Source of the DNA: Leisingera sp. SS27
GTDB taxonomy: Bacteria; Pseudomonadota; Alphaproteobacteria; Rhodobacterales; Rhodobacteraceae
DNA length: 64,000 nucleotides
Direction: 5' to 3'
NCBI RefSeq assembly: GCF_028368855.1
Contig: NZ_JAQNCY010000002.1
Coordinates: forward strand, 62,001-126,000
Position numbers and translations under genes: made by a program. The notes below the pieces were generated by a model, which saw nothing but the letters and a program-made list of their open reading frames with translations, searched no databases and was not told the origin of the DNA. Positions within the stretch are counted from its first letter, which is position 1; each line of letters starts with the position of its first letter. This document shows, in pieces, positions 18,971-26,881 of the stretch.

Positions 18971-19180
18971 ATGCGCCGCCCCGATTTCGACGATCCCGAC
19001 CTGCCGCTTTCGGAACTGTTCCATCATTGGCCCGCCTGCGCGGGCGAGTTCATGAACCGCCAAATGCTTTGCCCTGGCTGCCCGATCGCACCCTTTCACA
19101 CGGTAATTGATGCCTGCGAAGAATACGGACTGGAGGAAATGGCGTTCCGGGAAAACTTGAGGGGAGCCGCTATGGCTTGA
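18971..19180 (+). CDS. DUF1858 redox-disulfide protein, divergent from norC
   Basis: 69 aa small cytosolic protein. DLPLSELFHHWPACAGEFMNRQMLCPGCPIAPFHTVIDACEEYG matches the DUF1858 / TIGR03980 pattern (hybrid-cluster-protein-associated redox disulfide domain), whose CxGC motif (here CPGCP, about residues 36-40) may form a disulfide or bind a cofactor. Family members are often beside nitrosative-stress genes such as the hybrid cluster protein. The start at 18971 follows AAGGAGGACACGCC. Sharing a control box with norC suggests induction by NO or nitrite. The molecular function is unknown. Confidence 0.8.
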   Translation: MRRPDFDDPDLPLSELFHHWPACAGEFMNRQMLCPGCPIAPFHTVIDACEEYGLEEMAFRENLRGAAMA

Positions 19181-19406
19181 AGCAGTCCTGACCGGGGTGC
19201 CGGCTGCAAGACTTACCAGTGCCTCGGACCGCATCTGCACATTGAGGCACTCGGCCAGTGCTTGGTGCTTGCTGCGGGCCCTCTTCTGGAAGAGCCAATC
19301 TTTTTTTCTCGGACGGTGCTGAGGCGTATTAACTATTTTATTCTGTTTTTGCGATATGAAACTTAACCCACAGGACTGAGACCCAGCAATCCTTGGAGTA
19401 AAACTA

Positions 19407-20819
19407 GTGTTTTTTATCAGAAAAAAGCCGGGTACGGCTAAGCAAGACGACACCACTGCAATCATCGCCGGAATGGTTGACCGCACTCAGGCAACCATTC
19501 AGTTCCACCCGGACGGCACCATCATCACTGCGAACCAGAACTTTCTGGGCGCGTTGGGATATGCCCTGGAGGAGATCCAGGGAAAACACCATTCCATGTT
19601 TGTCGCACCGGATCTGGTCGCATCCAATGACTACAAGACTTTCTGGTCGGATCTGGCCAGCGGCAAAGTGTTTACGGACCAGTTTCCGCGCGTAACAAAG
19701 TCCGGTGAAACAATCTGGATCCAAGCGACCTATGCGCCGGTCGAAGGGGAAAACGGCGAGGTAGTGAGGGTTGTGAAAGTGGCCTCTGACATCACCGCGC
19801 GCCGCCGCGCCCTGGATGAAATCGGAGAAGGCCTTCATGAACTCAGCGGCGGCAATCTGACCCACCGGGTCACAGTGTCCGATCTTCCGGATGTCGGCGC
19901 CCTTGGAAAGACATTCAATCACTCGCTTGAACAGCTCGGATCTTCTGTGAGGACGGTCAAGCAAGTATCCTCCGCGGTCGGCCGCACCGCGCAGGAAATC
20001 TCGCAAGCTGCCGGGGATCTCTCCCAGCGAACCGAAAGCCAAGCTGCCACCCTGGAGGAAACTGCCGCGGCGATTGAACAGCTATCGGCAACAGTGAAAG
20101 CTTCCGCCGAAGGCGCCCAGAAAGTTGAAGGCATCGTCTCAGAAGCCAAAACATCGGCTGAACGCAGCGGCGAGGTCGTGAGCAACGCAATCGACGCCAT
20201 GGCGCAGATCGAAAGTTCATCTGAGCAAATCTCGAAAATCATTGGTGTCATCGACGACATTGCATTCCAGACAAATCTTCTGGCTCTGAATGCCGGCGTT
20301 GAGGCCGCCCGAGCCGGAGAGGCTGGCCGCGGATTTGCGGTTGTTGCCTCTGAGGTGCGCGCGCTGGCCCAGCGCTCTGCGGACGCCGCGGGTGAAATCA
20401 AGCAGCTGATCGGTGAAAGCAACCGGCAGGTCGCCACAGGCGTCGATCTTGTTGGCAAGTCCGGCGAAGAACTGCAGCAGATCATCAAGAGTGTCGCCAC
20501 AATCTCAGATCACATCCAGGATATCGCAACCGGCGCGTCCGAGCAGTCAACCGCGCTGACAGAGATCAATCAGGGTGTGTCGCAGCTTGATCAGGTTACC
20601 CAGCAGAACGCAGCCATGGTCGAACAGACCTCTGCCGCAAGCCAGATGCTGTCCAATGACGCGGGCCACCTCACCCAGGAGGTTTCCAAGTTCAAAGACG
20701 GCAGCGAAGGCGCCGAACCGGCGGCCGTGGCAAGAATGCCTGCGCAGTCTGCATCGCAGCCCGATACGGCCTATGCAGAAGACGATCTGCCGATGGCTCA
20801 GGGGTGGGATAACTTCTGA
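19407..20819 (+). CDS. Soluble PAS-domain methyl-accepting chemotaxis protein
   Basis: 470 aa with no membrane segment. A PAS domain (about residues 20-130; [37 protein letters not shown] ending [12 protein letters not shown]) leads into a short HAMP-like stretch. The signalling domain follows, with the hairpin tip [54 protein letters not shown]. It should sense an intracellular redox, oxygen or metabolic state and control CheA. The start is GTG at 19407 after TTGGAGTAAAACTA. It lies in the NO gene block but is not clearly co-regulated. The acidic C-terminus [12 protein letters not shown] could dock CheR/CheB, an inference. Confidence 0.9.
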   Translation: MFFIRKKPGTAKQDDTTAIIAGMVDRTQATIQFHPDGTIITANQNFLGALGYALEEIQGKHHSMFVAPDLVASNDYKTFWSDLASGKVFTDQFPRVTKSGETIWIQATYAPVEGENGEVVRVVKVASDITARRRALDEIGEGLHELSGGNLTHRVTVSDLPDVGALGKTFNHSLEQLGSSVRTVKQVSSAVGRTAQEISQAAGDLSQRTESQAATLEETAAAIEQLSATVKASAEGAQKVEGIVSEAKTSAERSGEVVSNAIDAMAQIESSSEQISKIIGVIDDIAFQTNLLALNAGVEAARAGEAGRGFAVVASEVRALAQRSADAAGEIKQLIGESNRQVATGVDLVGKSGEELQQIIKSVATISDHIQDIATGASEQSTALTEINQGVSQLDQVTQQNAAMVEQTSAASQMLSNDAGHLTQEVSKFKDGSEGAEPAAVARMPAQSASQPDTAYAEDDLPMAQGWDNF

Positions 20820-20852
20820 CCGCAGCACACGCCGCTGCCGCGTCGCAAAGTG

Positions 20853-21548
20853 CTACCCTTGCGCCCCGCTCAGAAGCACCAGCCTGTGCGGGGCCGTGAC
20901 CACAATGTGTTTGCGGGTGGAATGCACGATGCCGTCCTTTTCCCAGGCCGATAACAGCCGGCTGACGGTGTGCAGCGTTGTGCCGGTCATCTCCGAGATA
21001 TTGCGGCGGGTCACCGGGAAGGCGATTTCGATCCCCTCCTCCACCTTGCGGCCCGACTGGGTCACCATCCGCAGAAGCGCCGCCGCCACCCGCTGTTCCA
21101 CCGCCTGTGTGGCCAGCTCGGTAATCCGGGTCTGCATCTCCCCCAGCCGCTGGCCCAGGGTGCTGTAGCTCTCGGTGGCAAAACCTGGGTACTTGGTTGT
21201 GAAATCCCCCCACAACCGCACAGGCCAGGACAGCGCCAGCGATTCCGAAGCTGCAATGGCTGTTGCCGGATAGGTGTCGCGGTTCAGCGCAGGCGCAATG
21301 CCGAACAGCTGCCCGGGCGAGATATGCAATGCAATAATCTGCTCGCCCCCTTCTGTAGTCTTCACCACCCGGATGTAGCCATCCAGCAGCAAGTGGAAGC
21401 GCTCGGCGTCATGGCCCTCGTGAAAGATCTCCGCCCCCTCGTCATAACGCTTGGGCAGCGCATGATCGAGGATTTCGCGGATCTGGCTGCGCTCCAGGAG
21501 GCTGAAGGGCGGCAACCCGGTCAAAAGGCTTTCGTCGAGCTTGGACAA
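20853..21548 (-). CDS. nnrR: Crp/Fnr family regulator, probable nitric oxide sensor (NnrR/Dnr type)
   Basis: 231 aa. A cyclic-nucleotide-like sensor fold (PKRYDEGAEIFHEGHDAERFHLLLDGYIRVV), dimer helix and HTH with recognition helix TTLHTVSRLLSAWEKDGIV. It has no N-terminal cysteine cluster, unlike FnrL at 41.6 kb, so it is not an iron-sulfur oxygen sensor. Dnr/NnrR proteins bind haem and respond to NO. Its neighbour is nnrS and the nor operon is 2 kb away. The start appears to be a TTG at 21548, since no ATG or GTG lies in frame nearby and the sequence MSKLDESLLTGLPPFSLL fits the family N-terminus. A box at 21564-21577 suggests autoregulation. Confidence 0.78.
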   Translation of the reverse strand: MSKLDESLLTGLPPFSLLERSQIREILDHALPKRYDEGAEIFHEGHDAERFHLLLDGYIRVVKTTEGGEQIIALHISPGQLFGIAPALNRDTYPATAIAASESLALSWPVRLWGDFTTKYPGFATESYSTLGQRLGEMQTRITELATQAVEQRVAAALLRMVTQSGRKVEEGIEIAFPVTRRNISEMTGTTLHTVSRLLSAWEKDGIVHSTRKHIVVTAPHRLVLLSGAQG

Positions 21549-21563
21549 GAATGCACCGCAAGT

Positions 21564-21590
21564 TTGCTGAAGGACAAAGTGGTCCTTCAG
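21564..21590. promoter_or_regulatory. Overlapping NnrR-like box and 9 bp inverted repeat at the nnrR start
   Basis: TTGCT-GAAG-GACAA (21564-21577) reads on the minus strand as TTGTC-N4-AGCAA, close to the box before norC. Overlapping it, CTGAAGGAC (21567-21575) and GTCCTTCAG (21582-21590) form a perfect inverted repeat with a 6 bp spacer. Both end about 16-40 nt before the TTG start of the regulator. The second could act as operator or as a 5' UTR hairpin. Confidence 0.5.
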
Positions 21591-21729
21591 CCGTTATCGC
21601 ATAGTGACGCCAGAGGAAACAACCGTGCGGGAAAAAACGGGAATCCGGTTTCGGGGAACCTCCCTCTCCCCTGCCCGCCGGTGCTGATCCACGGGGTCCG
21701 GCAAAAGATTGCGTCCCTTGCGCCGGACC

Positions 21730-21760
21730 GGCGGGCGGCACCTGACCAGTGCCGCCCGCC
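21730..21760. repeat. 12 bp perfect hairpin upstream of nnrS
   Basis: GGCGGGCGGCAC (21730-21741) pairs with GTGCCGCCCGCC (21749-21760), 7 nt loop, followed by TTTCATTT. It ends 30 nt before the nnrS ATG. In the plus direction it would behave as a leader terminator or attenuator just before nnrS. Confidence 0.55.
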
Positions 21761-21790
21761 TTTCATTTGCCCGGACGCATGGAGGCCGTC

Positions 21791-22999
21791 ATGGCTGCGC
21801 GAACCGACTACACTGGACCTGTTCTCTTTTCCTTCGGCTTCCGGCCGTTCTTTCTGGGAGCCTGCCTGTTTGCCCTGCTGGCAATCCCTGCCTGGCTGCT
21901 GGTCTGGCGCGGTGACCTGGAATACTCCGGCCCGCTCCTTGCAACCGACTGGCACATACACGAGATGATCTTCGGCTACGGGGCTGCTGTCGTGGCAGGT
22001 TTCCTGTTCACCGCGGTGCCGAACTGGACAGGGCGGATGCCTGCGCGCGGGCTGCCGCTGGCGCTGCTGTCCGGGTTGTGGCTGCTGGGGCGGCTGGCGA
22101 TGGCTGGCTGGCTGAAGCTGCCTGCGCTGGGGGTGATGGTCCTGGACTGCGCCTTCCTGGCGGCGGTGGTTGCCATGATCGCACGCGAGATCATCACCGG
22201 TGAGAACTGGCGCAATCTCAAGGTGCTGGTGCCGGTCACCCTGCTGGGCGTGGCCAACGCTTGTTTCCACATCGAGGCGATGACCGAAGGTGCGGCAGAC
22301 GTCTCGCGCCGTCTGGGCATTGCGGTGCTTATCTTCCTGATCATGCTGATCGGCGGCCGGATCATTCCCAGCTTCACCCGCAACTGGCTGGCCAAGCGCG
22401 GTGCAACGAAGATGCCAGTGACCTTCAGCAAGTTCGACGCCGTTACGCTGGTCTTCGGCGCCGCGGCGCTGGCGGCTTGGACCGCGGCACCCTGGGCCGC
22501 CCTTTCCGGTGCCCTGCTGCTGGCAGCCGGCCTGCTGCACGCGGTGCGGCTGACACGCTGGCGCAGCCTGGCGACCCTGCCCGACCCGCTCTTGCTGATG
22601 CTGCACCTGGCCTATGCACTGGTGCCTGCCGGGCTGATCGCCGCAGGCGGCGTTCCCTTCGGCCTGCTGGAACCGGCTGTTGCGGCACATATTCTGGGCA
22701 TTGGTGCCATCGGCAGCATGACCTTGGCAGTAATGATGCGCGCCACCATGGGACATAGCGGCCGGCCGCTGGCCGCCGGCGCAGCACTGACAATAGCCTT
22801 CATGCTGTTGCTGGGTGCTGCTGCAGCCCGCGTTGCCGGCAGTACCGAACTGACTGCTGGCCTGGATGGGATCACGCTCTCGGCCATTATGTGGACCGCC
22901 GGTTTTGCGCTGATGGTGCTGAAAACTGGCCCCTGGCTTGTTACCCGGCGGCTTGGGCCCAAAAAGATCTCCGGCACGCCCCGCGCGGCTGCGTCATAG
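21791..22999 (+). CDS. nnrS: NnrS family haem-copper membrane protein
   Basis: 402 aa with about 12 transmembrane helices. NnrS motifs: GFRPFFLGACLFALLAIPAWLL, ATDWHIHEMIFGYGAAVVAGFLFTAVPNWTG and GGRIIPSFTRNWL. NnrS proteins bind haem and copper, are regulated with denitrification genes, and relieve nitrosative stress by a mechanism still not defined. The start at 21791 has GGAGGCCGTC directly ahead. It is divergent from the NnrR-like gene and 99 bp upstream of a di-haem peroxidase in the same direction. Confidence 0.92.
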   Translation: MAARTDYTGPVLFSFGFRPFFLGACLFALLAIPAWLLVWRGDLEYSGPLLATDWHIHEMIFGYGAAVVAGFLFTAVPNWTGRMPARGLPLALLSGLWLLGRLAMAGWLKLPALGVMVLDCAFLAAVVAMIAREIITGENWRNLKVLVPVTLLGVANACFHIEAMTEGAADVSRRLGIAVLIFLIMLIGGRIIPSFTRNWLAKRGATKMPVTFSKFDAVTLVFGAAALAAWTAAPWAALSGALLLAAGLLHAVRLTRWRSLATLPDPLLLMLHLAYALVPAGLIAAGGVPFGLLEPAVAAHILGIGAIGSMTLAVMMRATMGHSGRPLAAGAALTIAFMLLLGAAAARVAGSTELTAGLDGITLSAIMWTAGFALMVLKTGPWLVTRRLGPKKISGTPRAAAS

Positions 23000-23098
23000 C
23001 CATCAGCGGACAAGACCAAGCTCACGATATCTTAACGGCCTTCTCAGATGATGGCTTTCCGGTTAACAAGGTTACGGGAAACGAGGAGGAGGTCCTGC

Positions 23099-24094
23099 AT
23101 GCGGTGGAAAGCTGCCGTCCTGGCGCCGCTGCTTTTGTGGACTTTCCAAAGCCTGGCCCAGGCGGCCGGGCTTGAGGCGTTCGAGCGCCCGCAAACGGTG
23201 CCATTTCCCGAAGACGCGCCCTATAACCGCGAGATCGCCACCCTGGGCAAGATGCTGTTCTTTGACCCGCGCCTGTCCGGCGGGCAGAACATCAGCTGCT
23301 CCAGTTGCCACAACCCTTCCTTCGGCTGGGAAGTGCCGGTACCCAAGCCAATTGGCGCCGCCAACACGCCCGTGCGGCGCCATGCGCCGACACTGCTCAA
23401 CGCTGCCTGGATCTCACCGCTGCTTTGGGACGGGAGCTCGCGCAGCCTGGAGGAGCAGGCCATCGGACCGATCACCAACCCGGCAAAAATGAATGCAACC
23501 TTCGACGGTATCACTCAACGGCTGTCGTCCGTGGAAGACTACAGAATCTGGTTCGACCACCTGTTCCCGGGCCAGGGTATCCGCAAGGAAACCGTCCTGG
23601 CAGCACTCGCCATGTACCAGAGAACCATCGTCGGCGGTGTCGCCAGTTTCGACCGCTGGGTGGAAGGTGATGAGACGGCCGTATCCGACGCCGCCAAGCG
23701 CGGCTTTGCGCTGTTCACCGGAAAGGCGAACTGTGCGTCATGCCACACCGGCTGGATGTTCACCAACAACCAGATGTATGACATCGGCCTGCCAACCAGT
23801 GATCTTGGCGGCGGCGGCCTGGTTCCGCCGGATCCTGACCTGAACTTCCGCTTCAAGACCCCGGGCCTGCGCAATATCGTGCTGCGGGCGCCCTATATGC
23901 ACGATGGCACTCTGGTTTCCCTGGAAGAGGTGATCCGCCATTATGCCGCTGGCGGCAGCACAGCCATTGCCAGAACGTCAGACATAGAGGGTTTCCTCCT
24001 GGGAGAGGGTGACACCGAGGATCTCATCGCTTTCCTGGCAACGCTGACGGACACCGGAACCAATGTGCCAACCCCAATCCTGCCGGCCAATTGA
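23099..24094 (+). CDS. Di-haem cytochrome c peroxidase family protein
   Basis: 331 aa. Signal peptide MRWKAAVLAPLLLWTFQSLAQA, two haem c motifs CSSCH (67-71) and CASCH (212-216), and the PYMHDGTLVSLEEVIRHY motif providing the Met ligand of classical CCP. It should reduce hydrogen peroxide in the periplasm using electrons from a small cytochrome. The start at 23099 follows GAGGAGGAGGTCC. It lies between nnrS and the hybrid kinase, 25 bp from the kinase gene, so the peroxidase and kinase are likely co-transcribed. MauG-type enzymes look similar but usually have Tyr at the distal ligand; here Met is present. Confidence 0.85.
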   Translation: MRWKAAVLAPLLLWTFQSLAQAAGLEAFERPQTVPFPEDAPYNREIATLGKMLFFDPRLSGGQNISCSSCHNPSFGWEVPVPKPIGAANTPVRRHAPTLLNAAWISPLLWDGSSRSLEEQAIGPITNPAKMNATFDGITQRLSSVEDYRIWFDHLFPGQGIRKETVLAALAMYQRTIVGGVASFDRWVEGDETAVSDAAKRGFALFTGKANCASCHTGWMFTNNQMYDIGLPTSDLGGGGLVPPDPDLNFRFKTPGLRNIVLRAPYMHDGTLVSLEEVIRHYAAGGSTAIARTSDIEGFLLGEGDTEDLIAFLATLTDTGTNVPTPILPAN

Positions 24095-24119
24095 TGCGCA
24101 CCGCTGAGGGACATCACGT

Positions 24120-26483
24120 ATGAACATCAAAAGGTCCATCGTGCTGCCGGTACTGGTCATCGCAGGGGCGGCCCTGTTCGCGGCGCTTCTGGTCGGCGGC
24201 ATGGCCGTCTTTGCCTCCGCCCGCAAAGACGCCGCACTGGAGGCATCGCTGGAAGTCACCCGGCGCATCAGCAGCGTCACAGCGGGCATTACCGGCGCCG
24301 AAGATTATGCTCAGGATGTGCTGGCAATGACCCGGCTGATCCCGCAAGAGGAAGTGGCCCGGCAGTTTCAAAGCTACCTGACTGCAATCAACAAGGAACT
24401 CGCCGCGCTGACAAAACTGCCGCTATCCGCACCGCTGCGGGCGGAAGTCCGGGCGCTGGACACGGCCCTGTCGGAATGGTGCGTCAAGGCTGTTGTTCTC
24501 CTGGGCATCAAACCCGAACAGGAAATCCCCACACTCAGTGCACTGGTCATGAGCAGCGAGGCCGTAACCCGTCAGGCCGCAATCGTCACCTCAATGGCCG
24601 CACAGCATGCGGAACAGGCCGTCGCAGAGACCAACCAGGCACTGACCCGCATCCTGGTTCTGGGGTTGACCGGAACCGCCCTGCTGATGGCCGCGGCCCT
24701 GAAGTTTTCCATGCGCAGGGCACGCAGTTTTTCGGCAGCGGTCCAGCTGGCGGCCCAGAAACTGCGGCGGCTCGCCAGCCGTGAACATCCCGTGGCACCG
24801 GCCGGCGAGAACGAGATTGCCGCCATGTTCACCGCACTCGACACACTTGAAATCAGCCTTTTGGAGAAGAAACGGATCGCCGACAGGCTGATGCAGGAGA
24901 AAGCCCGGGCTGAAGCTGCCACTGAGACCAAGTCCCGCTTTCTGGCCACCATGAGCCATGAAATCCGCACCCCGATCAACGGCGTGCTCGGCATGGCCGA
25001 AGTGCTCAGCGAGACCAGCCTGACATCTGAGCAGCAATCCTGTGCCAACACCATTCTGACTTCCTCAGAGGCTCTGCTACGCATTGTCAACGACATCCTC
25101 GATTTCTCCAAGCTAGAGGCCGGCAAGACACAGATGCTCGAGCAGCCCTTTAACATGCGCGACGTGATCTATGATGTGGCCGCGCTTATGTCTCCCAGCG
25201 CCACTGCCAAGGGCGTGGAGATCTGCATCGACATCCCCGAAGGCACCCCGGCTGTGTTTTGCGGCGATAGCGGCCGGGTGCGGCAGATCCTGATGAATCT
25301 CGTTGGCAACGCCATCAAGTTCACCATGCGCGGTTTCATCAGCATCACCCTCAATTACGATGCAAGCCACAAGATTCCCTTGTGTATTGATGTCCGCGAT
25401 ACCGGGGTTGGCATCCCTCAAGACAGCCTGGGCCAGATCTTTCATGCCTTCGAACAGGTCGAAAGCACAAACGCCCGGCGGTTCGAAGGCACCGGGCTTG
25501 GGCTGGCAATTTCCTCGCGGCTGACACAGGCAATGGGTGGCCGGATTGATGTCGTCTCGGAAGTCGGCAAAGGGTCCTGTTTCACCGTCTGCCTGACCCT
25601 GCCTGTCGCAGTCCCTGCGGCACCTCGAACGCAACCGCTCGCAGGAACCCGCGTGGCGGTGATTGCGGATCTGCCCTTCTCCCGCGAAGTGCGGTTGCGC
25701 CAGCTTGACTATTGGGGCGCGGAAACATTTGCCCCCTCCAGCCTGCAAGACCTGCTGTCTCAAGTCACGGCGGTAACTGCGGAGCAGCGACGGCCGGATC
25801 TGGTGCTGGTGGAAACCAGCCTGCCGCTGGAGCAGGCCAGAGCTTTCTGCCAGGAACTGCACGCGCTGCCAGGCTGCCGGGAACTGCCCATTGTGTACTG
25901 CACGGGCGGCCAGTTGCTGGCCGACTACCAGGTGCTCAAGAGCTGCAAGACCGTGCACGTTCTCCTGAAGCCCGCCCGCGGCAGGCTTCTGCTGCGCACA
26001 TTGCTGGATGCGTTGAACAGCCCGCTCCTTCCTGCCGCAGATCAACCGGCCAGCGCCGAACAACCCGGCGACGGTTTTGGCCATCTGCGGATCCTTGCGG
26101 CGGAGGACAATCGCACCAATCAGCTGGTCCTGCAGAAAATGCTGGCGCCGACCGGCATCAGCCTGACGATATGCAGCAACGGTCAGGAGGCGCTCAGCAC
26201 CTTTGCCGCGCAAAGCTTCGACCTTGTGCTGATGGATATGTCGATGCCGGTTATGGATGGGCTGGAAGCGACCAGGCGCCTGCGTATCTGGGAGCTGGAA
26301 AACGGCCGACCGCATTGCCCGATCCTCGCGCTCACGGCAAATGTGCTCAGCACCGACGAAGCGGCCTGCCGCGCCGCCGGAATGTCGGCTTTCCTATCCA
26401 AACCTGTACGCAAACAGGAACTGCTGGAGCAGATCGCCCGCTGGACAGAGAACACAGCGGAACTGCCGGCCAAACAAGCCTGA
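24120..26483 (+). CDS. Hybrid sensor histidine kinase / response regulator
   Basis: 787 aa. First helix VLPVLVIAGAALFAALLVGGMAVFA (about 7-31), periplasmic helical sensor (about 32-180), second helix ILVLGLTGTALLMAAALKF. Next come a HAMP-like region and the dimerisation domain with FLATMSHEIRTPINGVLGMAE (phospho-His at 280). The ATPase domain shows NLVGNAIKFT, VRDTGVGIP and FEGTGLGLAI. A degenerate receiver (about 500-620, VAVIADLPFSREVRL, no clear phospho-Asp) precedes a true receiver with Asp706 in LVLMDMSMPVMDG. There is no HPt domain or output, so a separate phosphotransfer partner is expected. The sensor probably reports to the nnrS-peroxidase neighbourhood. Confidence 0.9.
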   Translation: MNIKRSIVLPVLVIAGAALFAALLVGGMAVFASARKDAALEASLEVTRRISSVTAGITGAEDYAQDVLAMTRLIPQEEVARQFQSYLTAINKELAALTKLPLSAPLRAEVRALDTALSEWCVKAVVLLGIKPEQEIPTLSALVMSSEAVTRQAAIVTSMAAQHAEQAVAETNQALTRILVLGLTGTALLMAAALKFSMRRARSFSAAVQLAAQKLRRLASREHPVAPAGENEIAAMFTALDTLEISLLEKKRIADRLMQEKARAEAATETKSRFLATMSHEIRTPINGVLGMAEVLSETSLTSEQQSCANTILTSSEALLRIVNDILDFSKLEAGKTQMLEQPFNMRDVIYDVAALMSPSATAKGVEICIDIPEGTPAVFCGDSGRVRQILMNLVGNAIKFTMRGFISITLNYDASHKIPLCIDVRDTGVGIPQDSLGQIFHAFEQVESTNARRFEGTGLGLAISSRLTQAMGGRIDVVSEVGKGSCFTVCLTLPVAVPAAPRTQPLAGTRVAVIADLPFSREVRLRQLDYWGAETFAPSSLQDLLSQVTAVTAEQRRPDLVLVETSLPLEQARAFCQELHALPGCRELPIVYCTGGQLLADYQVLKSCKTVHVLLKPARGRLLLRTLLDALNSPLLPAADQPASAEQPGDGFGHLRILAAEDNRTNQLVLQKMLAPTGISLTICSNGQEALSTFAAQSFDLVLMDMSMPVMDGLEATRRLRIWELENGRPHCPILALTANVLSTDEAACRAAGMSAFLSKPVRKQELLEQIARWTENTAELPAKQA

Positions 26484-26881
26484 AGGTTCCGCTGCCTCGG
26501 GCTGCGTTCCAAAAATGCCTTCAACAGTGTTGCGGCTTCACACCGGCGCAAGGCACGGGCACCAGGCCCGCAATCCGGCCCGCAAGCAGCTTTTCCGCCC
26601 CTGAACACGGGTCCTTCAAGGTCTCTAACTGGCACCGGCGCAAGCCTTTTTCCGCCTTTTTCCGCCGGCCGCGGTATACAGGCAGCCTCTGCTTGGAAAA
26701 CACTGCCGCCGATCGGAAACTTCGGCGCTGCACCGCCCGGCGCAATGTCGTAACTCCCCTGTCCGCTGACGCAATCAAAGGACAGCGCCGCCACGGTGCC
26801 CGCCTACCATGCCTGACCAGATTTCCGTGCGGCTGCTAAGCCGCCGCAAGGTGAAAACCGCGTCGGGGAGGAAGCGCCGCC
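26484..26881. other. Intergenic region, 398 bp, no gene recognised
   Basis: Between the hybrid kinase and the CoA-transferase. It contains a 10 bp tandem duplication GCCTTTTTCC at 26644-26653 and 26654-26663. No terminator with a T-run and no RNA gene was recognised. Short frames on both strands lack family resemblance. Confidence 0.5.

Noticed and set aside
26516-26560. TTGCG...CGCAA as an NnrR box near the CoA-transferase
   Set aside because: The half-sites are 12 bp apart instead of 4, so a Crp/Fnr dimer would not bind them as a unit.
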